NCBI GenBank assembly: GCA_905221615.1
Contig: CAJNDT010005357.1
Span: 147,330 to 211,329 of the forward strand
Source: Symbiodinium sp. CCMP2592
Lineage: Eukaryota > Sar > Dinophyceae > Suessiales > Symbiodiniaceae
Length of the DNA stretch: 64,000 nt
Direction of reading: 5' to 3'
Both the position numbers and the translations under genes were made by a program. Below, piece after piece: positions 56,282-64,000 of the stretch. The first letter of the stretch is position 1, and each line of letters starts with the position of its first letter. Under the pieces are notes generated by a model that ran no database searches, was not told the origin of the DNA, and saw only the letters and a list, made by a program, of their open reading frames with translations.

Positions 56282-56589
56282 ACATTTTCATTCACACGCA
56301 GCGGGAGGATACTGTCTGAGGTGAAACTTGACGTCCACGCTTTGCGAGGGTCGACCTGCTGCTCTGCTTACTACTTGCGCGGTCACTTCATGACGAGCCG
56401 TGCCTTAACACAGCACTCGCACACGCTCCGCCCCTCAAGGCTGCAAGCAATGAAGTTGGAATCGGACGTGTCGTCAGTGGCTCGAGCTGCAGACTATGGC
56501 ACTAATGAGCGAGTTAACTGGCTGATTGGCAATGTATCTCTGACTGATTGGCGACTTCCATTTTGCACACTGCTGTCTCGCAAGAATGT

Positions 56590-57108
56590 CTAGCCTCGCT
56601 GTGAAGGCTCGGTACGAACCACTAGCTCTATGTTATAGTAAAGGCGGTGAGGCAATGAAACACTCAGTAAAGGCAGGCCAGGCGCCGCTTCCAGCCCGTT
56701 GTTGACATTTGTAGATGGCGGAGCAACTCCTGCCGGACCTGTGCTGGTGACATGAAGCTCTCCTGTCCCTGGATGGGAGATCGTTGAGGTCACAGCCTTT
56801 GGCGGTGGTCCCAGGGGAGAAACTCCTCCCGGGACTCCACCTTTCGCTGGCACTCCTGGTGCCTTACCTGGTCCCGGTGTCCGATCTGTGCTAGATCCAC
56901 TTCCTGACAGGTTAACAGGCATCGGAGGCGGCGGGCCCTTAGGGCCTGCTGCTTTGGGGGCTGCTGTGGGAGCTGCTGTGTCTTCAGAGTCGGACTCCCG
57001 AATGGAGTCACTGGCTGGCGGCGACCTGGATATATGGGGACGACGACGCACTGGTGGAGGGGTTCGAGAGGTCGCTCTGTTGCCACTCTTCTTCGGTGTT
57101 TCAGGCAT
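56590..57108 (-). CDS. Pro/Gly-rich ORF of the non-LTR locus
   Basis: First ATG at 57,108 (MPETPKKSGN). Basic and Pro-rich: TPPPVRRRPHISRSPPASD, then a Pro/Gly tail with PGGVSPLGPP and GPAGVAPPS, both encoded by copies of the dyad motif. No domain; probably disordered. Just upstream, another minus-strand phase stays open from about 57,400 to 57,191 (VETLLTQIMQLLTQ, then SPDSKYTPRSHEK), overlapping the end of the Tpt1 ORF, so the true gene may start there in another frame. Confidence 0.45.
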   Translation of the reverse strand: MPETPKKSGNRATSRTPPPVRRRPHISRSPPASDSIRESDSEDTAAPTAAPKAAGPKGPPPPMPVNLSGSGSSTDRTPGPGKAPGVPAKGGVPGGVSPLGPPPKAVTSTISHPGTGELHVTSTGPAGVAPPSTNVNNGLEAAPGLPLLSVSLPHRLYYNIELVVRTEPSQRG

Positions 57109-57368
57109 GGCTTCTACACTCAAGACAGCTGGCGAGTTGAGCCTGTACGAGGAGGCAAGTGGAGCTTACAGAAGACTTTTGGCTGACAACTCACTTGCAG
57201 ATCCGGGCCCACGACTTCGCACGGAGCTTCTCATGCGACCTCGGGGTATACTTGCTGTCTGGTGATGAAATTGATGTGACCGTCGGCCTCATAACACAGA
57301 TTTTTTGCGTGAGCAGCTGCATTATCTGTGTGAGGAGGGTCTCCACCGTTAGGTGAGGGTCATCACGA

Positions 57369-59330
57369 TCAGAGCGGCCTGTTGTCGCCTCCGTACTTAG
57401 TACCTGATTTCAGGCTCTGGTAGTACTCTATGACGGAAGGGGGCACTTCAGAGGGGGTGAGAATGACGCCGTTCTTGCTACGGAAAAATTGCACCCCTTC
57501 CTGCATGGCTCTGCGTGGATCAACCGCCACCAGCATCGACGAGCTGTCTCTGATTCCAGAAACACCAGGTCTCCCATAGTCCTGATCCGAGACGAAGTGA
57601 ACATGCTGTCGTCCCTCTCTGCCACGTCCACCTTTGCCGCGACCCTTGGAAATCTTTTTCTGAGGCAAAAGGCCTCGTTGGCGTATGGAGTCATACAGGG
57701 ACCAGAACGTGCCATGATACAGCATTCTGGGGAGCATCTCCTCCGTGAGTTCCTCCAACACTTCGTTGGAGTCCACATCAGAGCGAGAATGTCCTTGCAG
57801 AGCCCTGATGTACTTCTGGCCTTGGCAATCGCCCAGCTCGTACCTGCCTTTTTCGTTACTCCGAACGACCTCCAGGAGGTCGCCTGCCGTGGCGTGCTGG
57901 GCCTGCACTCTTGGCCATCTCAGGACTTCCTCTAATTTGGCCCAGCCAGCTGAAGTGACGCTGAGGTAGGGTTTATGTCCGTGCCGGAGCGAAGCTGCTA
58001 GAGCCTTCGAGACTTCGATCGAGAAGCTGCTCTCCGGCTTCGTAGAGGCAGTGCGATATTCCCCTAGATCGCCTGGTTGGCCTTCCCAGGCCACTATAGT
58101 GGAGCTGCGTGGCGTTGTTGAGCTGTGATCAATCTCTGGCGCCATGGTCGGGGGAGAAACTCCACCCTGTGAGCTGGATGCCTGCTCGCGAAACGGAAGG
58201 GGAGCAACTCCTCCTTCCTTGACTCCACTTGACGAGGCTTCGCCAGGCAGCTCGTATCCCAGCGCCGAAAAGGATTCCCGAGCATGTCTCAGTGGTATCT
58301 CCAACAAGCCGCTCCACTCTCGGAGGTACTCACCTAAGGTGAGTGTCTCCTTGGTTGATATTTGCAGTAGCAGCGCTCGGATTTTGACTGCATCATAGGA
58401 GTATATCAGTTGGTTTGTTTTCTTACCCTTTTTTTGCGATCCAGAGTGCGCAGCCTCCACCTCAAACATGGGCCGCACGAATATGTGCCGAGGTCCTATC
58501 CTCACCAGACAACTGTAGCCGGCAGCAAGATGCCTGTTTGACATCCTGTGAAGATACACGCCTGGTCGTGCCTCGAAGCTTCGCGTGCCGGAGAGGTCAG
58601 GTGTCGAAGGAAGTAGCCTGCCTGTGGCCAGTATCCCATGCAAACATTCCAGGTGTGTACCGTGGAATGCAACCTCGCTGTCCCCTGCAGGAAGAATGTT
58701 CGGTGAAGAATACTCAAAACGAAACCACCCATTCTCTTCAGCTGTGGGATATCCAAGCTTAGGATGCAAAGGCTCATTGGCAAGTCCCCGGCGGGAGGCC
58801 AAGAAGGTCTCCAGGAGAGCATTGGCTACCTCCGGGGAGGGTCGTTCCACCTGATTGAGACCATCTCGCAGCTGCTGAGTGACTGTCACCATAATTCGGT
58901 GATTGTTCAGCTCAGTGATGTTCCCATCACAGTCTGACATCAGACTGGGAAAGGGGGTATAACCAGCTGACTGAAGAACTTTGATCGCAGCTTCCGTGAT
59001 GGGGTCCCCAGAGGGAGGATCTCCACTCTTGGCCTTTGCTGCTGGGGGAGTGTCTCCACCCTCGCCTTGCCCTGTACTTCTTTTCTTGGAAGGAGGAGGA
59101 GGGGGAGTGACTCCACCCTTTCCGCTTCCCTGCTCTTCCTGTCCACCAGTACCTTTAGAGGCTCCTTTATGTGCAGGATAGCTTTCGCCGTGAGCACGAG
59201 CGGAGCGCCTCCACTGGCGCAGGAAATTGCGATACGTGACATGCGGAAGTTGTTCACGTACCCGTCGCTGACAGAATTCCTCGTACTCCGCTTGAAACGA
59301 GGGATCCTGTGTTGACTCAGGTCTGGACAT
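57369..59330 (-). CDS. ART-like domain plus Tpt1/KptA RNA 2'-phosphotransferase domain (653 aa)
   Basis: ATG-started. Residues 1-110: basic helix-like start then Pro/Gly/Lys-rich linker. Residues about 215-295: FHGT...HGILATGRLLP...GVYLHR...GYSCLVRIGP, the fold pattern of ADP-ribosyltransferases. Residues about 435-640 match Tpt1/KptA: SKALAASLRH (R449, H450), RYELGDCQGQKYIRALQGHS (R509), YHGT, GRQHVHFVSD, then SGIRD (R594) and NGVILTPSEVPP. Tpt1 enzymes remove an internal RNA 2'-phosphate using NAD+, and R449, H450, R509 and R594 are the likely counterparts of the Arg-His-Arg-Arg set. The whole domain is of normal length and looks intact. Its function in a retroelement is unknown; it might process or modify RNA ends. 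It could be a host gene sitting between elements, but the dyad-motif peptides in its linkers (GGVTPPP, GGVSPP) tie it to the locus. Confidence 0.8.
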   Translation of the reverse strand: MSRPESTQDPSFQAEYEEFCQRRVREQLPHVTYRNFLRQWRRSARAHGESYPAHKGASKGTGGQEEQGSGKGGVTPPPPPSKKRSTGQGEGGDTPPAAKAKSGDPPSGDPITEAAIKVLQSAGYTPFPSLMSDCDGNITELNNHRIMVTVTQQLRDGLNQVERPSPEVANALLETFLASRRGLANEPLHPKLGYPTAEENGWFRFEYSSPNILPAGDSEVAFHGTHLECLHGILATGRLLPSTPDLSGTRSFEARPGVYLHRMSNRHLAAGYSCLVRIGPRHIFVRPMFEVEAAHSGSQKKGKKTNQLIYSYDAVKIRALLLQISTKETLTLGEYLREWSGLLEIPLRHARESFSALGYELPGEASSSGVKEGGVAPLPFREQASSSQGGVSPPTMAPEIDHSSTTPRSSTIVAWEGQPGDLGEYRTASTKPESSFSIEVSKALAASLRHGHKPYLSVTSAGWAKLEEVLRWPRVQAQHATAGDLLEVVRSNEKGRYELGDCQGQKYIRALQGHSRSDVDSNEVLEELTEEMLPRMLYHGTFWSLYDSIRQRGLLPQKKISKGRGKGGRGREGRQHVHFVSDQDYGRPGVSGIRDSSSMLVAVDPRRAMQEGVQFFRSKNGVILTPSEVPPSVIEYYQSLKSGTKYGGDNRPL

Positions 59331-59740
59331 GGTGCTGAGTCTTGAGAGAAAGCTGCGGTTTTTGGCTCAAGCTGGCTGAAGCTGACTCAAGCTGGCTTCG
59401 AAGCAGGCGGCTAAGCCTAGGCCACTGAGCTCCAGGCCACCACGAGGAGACCTGCATCACGGATGGTGGAGTGCTGTTCGGTCAGTGTGTCTCATTGCAG
59501 GCAGAATTATTGCAGGCAGCGACTCAAAGCTTTTAAAAACCCCTAGGGAGAGACTCCGCCAGCTGTACACCCCTCGTTGGGGGAGAAGCTCCACCAAATA
59601 GGGGAGAAGCTCCACCTATGACTCTTTGGTTCAAAAACTCCTGGGGAGTAACTCCACCAGCTCTACGCCAAACGAGGGAGAAACTCCTCTCTTTGTTACA
59701 GGAGCTCCTGCTTAGGGAGCATCTCCTCTTCTCACTTGGC
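59331..59740. other. Spacer dense in dyad motifs
   Basis: About 400 bp without coding signal; six perfect GGAGNNNCTCC sites lie within 59,547-59,726, two of them only 21 bases apart. It probably contains the leader of the Tpt1 ORF (inference). Confidence 0.6.
59360..59371 (+). other. 12-nt match to the dinoflagellate spliced-leader 3' half
   Basis: TTTTGGCTCAAG is identical to the last 12 bases of the known 22-nt dinoflagellate spliced leader. The upstream 10 bases do not match. The match is on the plus strand, antisense to the nearby ORFs, so it is not an obvious relict leader of any annotated gene. Confidence 0.3.
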
Positions 59741-60310
59741 TCAGGAAGTGGCGGCGTTGAGGTGATTGTAAGTTACCTCCCACGTCGCCGAGGCCAGGTT
59801 GAGTCTGCCGTCTTCAGCAAAAAACTGAGACCTCAACGTCTGCACATCAGCTTGGTATGCCTCTTGGTACTCAGCAGGGAGATATTTGGCGATGTATCCC
59901 GTGATATGGGATTCGCGTTCCATTGTCTCCAAGTCGTACCGGTGGTAACCGAGGCTTGTTGGGGAAAGCAGGTCTCCAGCATGGATGCGAACCAAAGAGA
60001 GGTACTGCATCCCCTGTTCAACCAGGGCTCTTCGTCTTCTGTGTCGGATTTGTCCCCATTCATCGATCCCCGATATGGAGTGGAGGTGTGTGAGCACCTT
60101 GCGGATCCCACCTTCCGGGAGTATCTCCACGGCAAGGTTCAGGATCTCATCCTTAGTGATGAGCCCAAGCCCCTTCACTCTCTCTAGCAGCTCTGTGAGC
60201 ACGGCCCAGGGGAGTATCTCCACACCTTGGGACTTCTGGTGCAGAAAGTGCACCGCTGCGATCGTCGGGAGCAGCATCATGGCCAGTCGAGTTGGCGTCT
60301 GATCATACAT
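59741..60310 (-). CDS. Small ORF of the non-LTR locus (189 aa)
   Basis: ATG-started, mostly helical composition (LPWAVLTELLERVKGLGL, then a RHRRRRALVE patch). No family was recognised. Its ATG overlaps the end of the preceding open phase (stop TGA inside ATGTATGA), a compact arrangement that could allow reinitiation. VEILP peptides are dyad-motif encoded. Confidence 0.5.
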   Translation of the reverse strand: MYDQTPTRLAMMLLPTIAAVHFLHQKSQGVEILPWAVLTELLERVKGLGLITKDEILNLAVEILPEGGIRKVLTHLHSISGIDEWGQIRHRRRRALVEQGMQYLSLVRIHAGDLLSPTSLGYHRYDLETMERESHITGYIAKYLPAEYQEAYQADVQTLRSQFFAEDGRLNLASATWEVTYNHLNAATS

Positions 60311-60608
60311 GGTCGAGGAGGAGAACCACAGTCTGATTGATTAGCTTTTTGAGCCTGAGAGCTTCATCATGAAGGAACATGTGCGGCAATGCAAGCGGTG
60401 CCAACTTGAGTGCAGTGCTCCGCGGGAGGGCCTCCTCGCCATTCGTCAAAGACGCTTCAGTCTCCTCACGGGCACGAGCATGCTAGGGGAAGGGGCTAAG
60501 TGGGAGCAACTCCTCTTCGTAAGATTTGATGCGCTTCTACTGAGCTCTAGGTTCCAGTCCCGCCCACTCGTGGGGCAGAGCTGAAAAGATCTTGTCCTCT
60601 GGAGAAGA
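60307..60608 (-). pseudogene. Continuation of the RGG-rich ORF past three in-frame stops
   Basis: After the TGA at 60,611-60,609 the same phase stays coding-like: PEDKIFSALPHEWAGLEP, a TAG, SYEEELLPLSP, a TAG, then EETEASLTNGEEALP and LHDEALRLKKLINQTVV, ending at a TGA at the next ORF's start. No frameshift is needed, only loss or readthrough of the stops. Confidence 0.4.
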
Positions 60609-61508
60609 TCAGGAGAGCAAATCGCGAATCTGGCGAACCAGCGGCGATGGCTGAGTTCCCATTCGCTGGAAATCCGCGTTTATGAGCGAAAATGCAGTGT
60701 TGCCAATTAAGGACTGCAAGGTTTCCTGCAGTTCAGATGTGGCCGCCCTGGTTGACAGTTGGATCTGGATTCGGACCGGACCTCCCGTCATGCCTTCGGT
60801 CAATGGCCGCGAGGTTTTGAAGAGCTTGATGTGTTCCGGATCTGAGGATATTCTAGTGATTGCGTCCCCCAGGCCTGACACGACTTGAGCCGTGGTGAGA
60901 GGGTCTTCCACCGTCTCGGTCATCTTCTGATCGGTGGGGCTCCACTCCAGGAACGGCCATTCGCCGTCCTGCGTCATCAGCTCATCGTTCTGCAGGCGCT
61001 CCTGTATGCTCTTATCACGGCTGGTAGTCACCAATCTCTCCTTGAGTTCACGGAGAAACTTCAAGGTCAAAGCTGCCCTGGGAGGAATCCCGATGGGACT
61101 GTTCTTGATTCGCTGAGATTCCTCGTAGAGATGAGGTAGGATCGAGTGGTCTTCAGTTCGGACATAAGAGACGAATGTCACATCCGAGGCAATCGCTGTG
61201 ATTTGTTCATCATGTCGGAGCGCCAGCCTTGCTATTGCGTTGATCAGCTCTTGCGATACATTGCCTTGTGCCTGGTGATTGTTTCCACCGTTCCCGTTTT
61301 GCGCTCTGGCTGCTCCTCTCCCTCGACCTCCGCTTCCTCGTCCCCTGCTTCTGCCCCCTCTTTTTTGTCCTTTGCCGCCCTGCTGGGGAGTAGCTCCACC
61401 GCGTTGGCGTTTCAGGGGAGAATCTCCTCCTGAGGGGGCGGCCTCTCCCCTTTTAGAGGAGAAGCTCTCATCCATCGAGGCTCGCTGGAAGAGCTCTTGC
61501 AGAGACAT
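60609..61508 (-). CDS. RGG-rich RNA-binding-like ORF (299 aa)
   Basis: ATG-started 41 bases before the end of the RT-protease ORF, in another phase. Residues about 30-75 are an Arg/Gly repeat (GGRSRGRGSGGRGRGAARA), typical of RNA-binding proteins. A helical region follows, with LINAIARLALRHDEQITAI and a globular C-terminal half. No enzyme motif was found. Probably a nucleic-acid-binding accessory protein (inference). Confidence 0.65.
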   Translation of the reverse strand: MSLQELFQRASMDESFSSKRGEAAPSGGDSPLKRQRGGATPQQGGKGQKRGGRSRGRGSGGRGRGAARAQNGNGGNNHQAQGNVSQELINAIARLALRHDEQITAIASDVTFVSYVRTEDHSILPHLYEESQRIKNSPIGIPPRAALTLKFLRELKERLVTTSRDKSIQERLQNDELMTQDGEWPFLEWSPTDQKMTETVEDPLTTAQVVSGLGDAITRISSDPEHIKLFKTSRPLTEGMTGGPVRIQIQLSTRAATSELQETLQSLIGNTAFSLINADFQRMGTQPSPLVRQIRDLLS

Positions 61509-64000
61509 TGTTCGGGTGAATGTCTACGGCGTGGAGCTCGTGAGAGACGGCGCTGCGAGATAAGAAAATGACGTAACAATTTTGTTGCAGCAGGGGATCT
61601 TCAAGGGTGCAGGGGCTAGGAGGGTGAGAGTCATCGCCAATATACCAAGACTCTAGTTTGTGTACTGCTGCTCGATAATGACCACTAGTGGCCTCCATGC
61701 CTAGGTGAATAATTACTGCCTCAGTTGTGTAGGTACAGAAGGAGACTCGGGAAGTGTGATCTAGGAAGACAGGAATCTGAACTTGCTGTGGAATGGCAAT
61801 GCAGGTGTGATCCTTTGCTTCACCTGCAAATCTCGGTAAGGCTAAGCACACCTGTTGTGCAGCTTCTATGAGAGCACATGAGCGCTCCTGAGACGACCAT
61901 GCCACTAGCATGTCCTGCAGGTTGGGCTTGATCGCCGTGGCGAGATGAATGGGAGAACCCCCTTCTTCATCGACTATCACACCCTCTGGAACTGATGCTC
62001 GAGTTTCCCACTGTCCAAATTTTGATGCAGAGAGATTCCGAAACACTTGCTGCAGGAACTCTGCAGAATCATGCTGTCCTCCGTCAAAGAGCCAGCCCGT
62101 GGTGAGCTCCGAGAAGACTCTGTGTTCAGGGGTGATTCTCGCGAGTAGACTGATCCGAGATGCCTCGTGAAAAGGCGCCTCTGTGGGATCAGATAGCCAG
62201 TGCAGACACTGCAGACCTGAGTTGGCATAGCAGTGGTTGCGAGTGTTGGCTAGCAGGAGAAAGCCTTCCAGTCTAAATTCAGGAAGGGGAATACCTGGCA
62301 TTGAAGCTGTGGGCTTCTTTGTGGCTGTCTTCGCCGAGGTCGTGGGCCTTGTTCGAGTATATTCTCGGGGCTGCTTGCTGAGCTGCTGACGCGCTACCTC
62401 CTGCAGTACGTGCACCTGCAGTAGTGGAACGCACTGCTGAGCATGTCTACCCGGGGCATCCACACGGAGTTTGCAATAGCGACAGCTATCTCCTTTGTGA
62501 AAGAAGACCTTGAACTGAGCAAGTCTTGGTTGGAGAGTTTTCTCAAGCTTGGCCATCACTTCAGGATGCTGCTTGTTTAAGTGCTGTTTGGCACCTTTCT
62601 GACCAACAAGGACCTGACCGCAGAGTGCACAGTGCTCCATCAGGTAATCGTGGAACACCGGGTTTCGAGCTGCTCCTTCCGGATTTTCCTGGGCATCAGA
62701 CTGTAGACTGGCTGTGAGTGAAATCCGGTTCTGGGCTTCTAAAGGGAGCTCTTCCTGTTGTCGAAGCAAGAGCTCTACACGAGGACATGTAGAAGCTTCT
62801 ACATGTTTGCGCAGAGAGAACACTGTTCGGAATGTTGCTCTACAGGCGATGCAGGTTGCTGACCCTGGCATTGAGTGCAAAATGGGATCAAATCTGGGTC
62901 CTTTCAGGCTTTGCTGCGAATCTGGGTGGGCCTTCTTAAGGTGGCGACGGAGTGCCCCGGTACCGGAGAGACACGCTCCACACTCGCAGCAGGTCAGGAT
63001 CTTATCCGCTACTGATTGAGAGGAAAAGTCAATGGCAAGGCCTTCCAGAGCCTGGCTGATTGCCTCAGCGCGCAGCTTGTAGTGTGGTAGAAGCTGAGGA
63101 TCTGAGTGTTGCTGTCTCTTAATGAACTGTGTAAGCCTCTTTTGCAGCTGCTCCTTCACGTGAGGGATCCGTATTCTCCGGAGTAACTCCTGGTTGGATT
63201 CCTTCGTTTCCTGGGAGTAACTCCGCAGGACAAACCTAAGTTGGTACATCATGTGTGAGTGGAGCTTCTGCAATCCCTGCTGTGTCAGACCTACCACGTG
63301 AAGGGCATACAGAGCAGAGGCCCACGCAGTTATTGTCCAAATTGACAGACGACGTCTGTCTGATAGGACTCGATGGTTCCTAACTGCATGGGCGACCTCT
63401 GACATTGCTAGCTTACTAGATGACAGCCGATGTTTAAGGGTCTTCATTTCATAGTCATGATAAGAAAGAATGACCCCCAGGTATGGGACCTGGTACCGCA
63501 GCGATATCAACCTGCCCGAAGGGAGTTCGACAAACTTCTCTCCATCTACCTGGCGAAATAGCTTTTTCCTAATTGTCGAGGCTGAACCGCCTTGTAGCTG
63601 CAGCAGTATTGCTGACTTGGACGGATTGACCTTGAACCCAAGTTCAACCAATTGATCCAGAAGAAGGTCGCAGTATCCTAGTGCTGTAATGAGGCCAGAC
63701 TCAGACTCGAAATGCGACTGAATCAAGCTGTCATCCGCATACATGGTGAGTAGTTTAACTAGTTCGGGGGGGCTGATTTTTCCAGAGAGCTTCCTAAAGA
63801 GAAGCCCGGATGCAAAGGCGAATAGGGAAGGTGCAAGCTTGCATCCCTGCTTGATTCCCCTGCGTGTGGCTATCTCAAAGCTCTGATCGCTGGCTGTCAT
63901 CTTGTACAAGGCTTTGATGTGGAGATGGCCCACCACCTCTATAAGAAGAGGGTCTGCTTGTTCAGCTTCCAGGGCTTCTCGTAATCGTATCCTGTCCACA
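61468..64000 (-). CDS. Reverse transcriptase with C2H2 fingers and ubiquitin-specific protease domain, 5' truncated by window
   Basis: Open from the window edge (first visible codon not a true start) for 843 codons. RT palm: KQGCKLAP (50-57), YADD (87-90), then thumb and a VPYLGVILS segment (171-179). Zinc fingers: C337/C340...H353...H358, C383-x2-C386...H399, C457-x2-C460...H473...H478, and C506-x2-C509...H519...C523. C-terminal ubiquitin-specific protease (peptidase C19): Cys box NTRNHCYANSGLQCL (C590), QHDSAEFLQQ (642-651), His box SGHYRAAV (H774), WYIGDD (D789), and closing NCYVIFLS. All three catalytic residues are present, in a compact domain of about 240 residues. USP enzymes remove ubiquitin from proteins. 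A cysteine protease (OTU) is known in some non-LTR elements, but a USP fold there is unusual as far as I know. The endonuclease, if any, lies beyond the window. Confidence 0.82.
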   Translation of the reverse strand, partial: VDRIRLREALEAEQADPLLIEVVGHLHIKALYKMTASDQSFEIATRRGIKQGCKLAPSLFAFASGLLFRKLSGKISPPELVKLLTMYADDSLIQSHFESESGLITALGYCDLLLDQLVELGFKVNPSKSAILLQLQGGSASTIRKKLFRQVDGEKFVELPSGRLISLRYQVPYLGVILSYHDYEMKTLKHRLSSSKLAMSEVAHAVRNHRVLSDRRRLSIWTITAWASALYALHVVGLTQQGLQKLHSHMMYQLRFVLRSYSQETKESNQELLRRIRIPHVKEQLQKRLTQFIKRQQHSDPQLLPHYKLRAEAISQALEGLAIDFSSQSVADKILTCCECGACLSGTGALRRHLKKAHPDSQQSLKGPRFDPILHSMPGSATCIACRATFRTVFSLRKHVEASTCPRVELLLRQQEELPLEAQNRISLTASLQSDAQENPEGAARNPVFHDYLMEHCALCGQVLVGQKGAKQHLNKQHPEVMAKLEKTLQPRLAQFKVFFHKGDSCRYCKLRVDAPGRHAQQCVPLLQVHVLQEVARQQLSKQPREYTRTRPTTSAKTATKKPTASMPGIPLPEFRLEGFLLLANTRNHCYANSGLQCLHWLSDPTEAPFHEASRISLLARITPEHRVFSELTTGWLFDGGQHDSAEFLQQVFRNLSASKFGQWETRASVPEGVIVDEEGGSPIHLATAIKPNLQDMLVAWSSQERSCALIEAAQQVCLALPRFAGEAKDHTCIAIPQQVQIPVFLDHTSRVSFCTYTTEAVIIHLGMEATSGHYRAAVHKLESWYIGDDSHPPSPCTLEDPLLQQNCYVIFLSRSAVSHELHAVDIHPNNVSARALPASLDG

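Larger units (their letters stand above)
56720..63224. repeat. Dispersed dyad motif family GGAGNNNCTCC
   Basis: Perfect copies start at 56,720; 56,816; 58,153; 58,201; 59,014; 59,047; 59,104; 59,547; 59,582; 59,603; 59,645; 59,677; 59,716; 60,118; 60,211; 60,425; 60,503; 61,387; 61,417; 63,180 and 63,214. Many extend to GGGGAGNNNCTCCWCC. The central triplet varies (AAA, CAA, TAA, AAG, TAT, TGT, GAT, GGC and others). Copies lie in several ORFs, in more than one reading phase (giving GGV(T/S/A)PP or VEILP/ELLP peptides), and in the 59,331-59,740 spacer. Confidence 0.9.
56282..64000 (-). mobile_element. Non-LTR-like retroelement locus with captured enzymes, 5' end outside the window
   Basis: At least five minus-strand ORFs in close succession: RT plus zinc fingers plus ubiquitin protease (61,468 to beyond 64,000), RGG-rich ORF (60,609-61,508), small ORF (59,741-60,310), ART-like/Tpt1 ORF (57,369-59,330) and Pro-rich ORF (56,590-57,108). 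The RT has YADD and QGCKLAP motifs of the non-LTR type. No LTRs were seen. The 3' side ends near a CAA/GTT microsatellite. The whole locus shares the dyad motif GGAGNNNCTCC. That the downstream ORFs belong to one element is inferred from strand, spacing, overlaps and the shared motif; a cluster of two adjacent elements is possible. Confidence 0.6.

Noticed and set aside
56282-64000. Integrated virus as the source of the multi-ORF minus-strand locus
   Set aside because: No capsid or viral replicase motif was seen; the RT with zinc fingers and the nearby simple repeat fit a retroelement better.

Overview
This window looks like nuclear DNA of a dinoflagellate, probably of the Symbiodiniaceae or a close relative. 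That is inferred from the repertoire: very long copia polyproteins, multi-ORF retroelements with captured enzyme domains, a Cys-Cys-Cys-His finger typed like those common in dinoflagellate proteins, probable non-canonical (GC) splicing, and large amounts of trinucleotide and GT simple repeat. There is no bacterial-style gene packing. No rRNA, tRNA or CRISPR array was found.

Layout. (1) 1-15,960: a full-length, nearly pristine Ty1/copia element (Copia-1, 1,630-12,952, + strand) with 351-bp LTRs differing at one base and one 3,535-codon Gag-Pol ORF, inserted in a (TAG)n tract; then a four-copy G-tract minisatellite, more (TAG)n and an AT-rich cryptically simple tract. (2) 15,961-24,000: gene-poor sequence with weak minus-strand gene fragments and one convincing host gene fragment, a spliced CCCH zinc-finger gene (22,600-23,286, minus). 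(3) 24,018-35,220: a 63-bp in-frame tandem repeat, a 1.5-kb G-rich GT array, then an 8.5-kb Penelope-like element (26,479-34,980) flanked by ~250-bp direct repeats. Its GIY-YIG nuclease lies upstream of the reverse transcriptase, and several extra ORFs follow. (4) 35,220-44,625: simple repeats and apparently non-coding DNA. (5) 44,626-51,566: a second copia element (Copia-2, minus strand) with identical 106-bp LTRs but several frameshifts, inserted in a (GTT)n tract. (6) 51,567-56,281: simple repeats and unassigned DNA. (7) 56,282-64,000: the 3' part of a non-LTR-like element on the minus strand, open at the window edge. It has a reverse transcriptase fused to zinc fingers and a ubiquitin-specific protease, followed by an RGG-rich ORF, a small ORF, an ORF with an ADP-ribosyltransferase-like domain plus a complete Tpt1/KptA RNA 2'-phosphotransferase domain, and a proline-rich ORF.

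How it fits together. Nearly all recognisable coding capacity belongs to four retroelements of three classes, each joined to simple repeats at the boundaries that can be seen. The most unusual signals are the captured enzyme domains (a 2-oxoglutarate-oxygenase-like fold in Copia-1; USP and Tpt1/ART-like domains in the non-LTR locus; an ART-like region in the Penelope-like element) and a dense family of short dyad-symmetric sites, GGAGNNNCTCC. At least 21 perfect copies of that site lie in 6.5 kb of the non-LTR locus, in different reading frames as well as non-coding DNA.

Limits: family assignments come from motif reading without database searches, splice sites could not be modelled, and intergenic ORFs with no recognisable domain are given low confidence.
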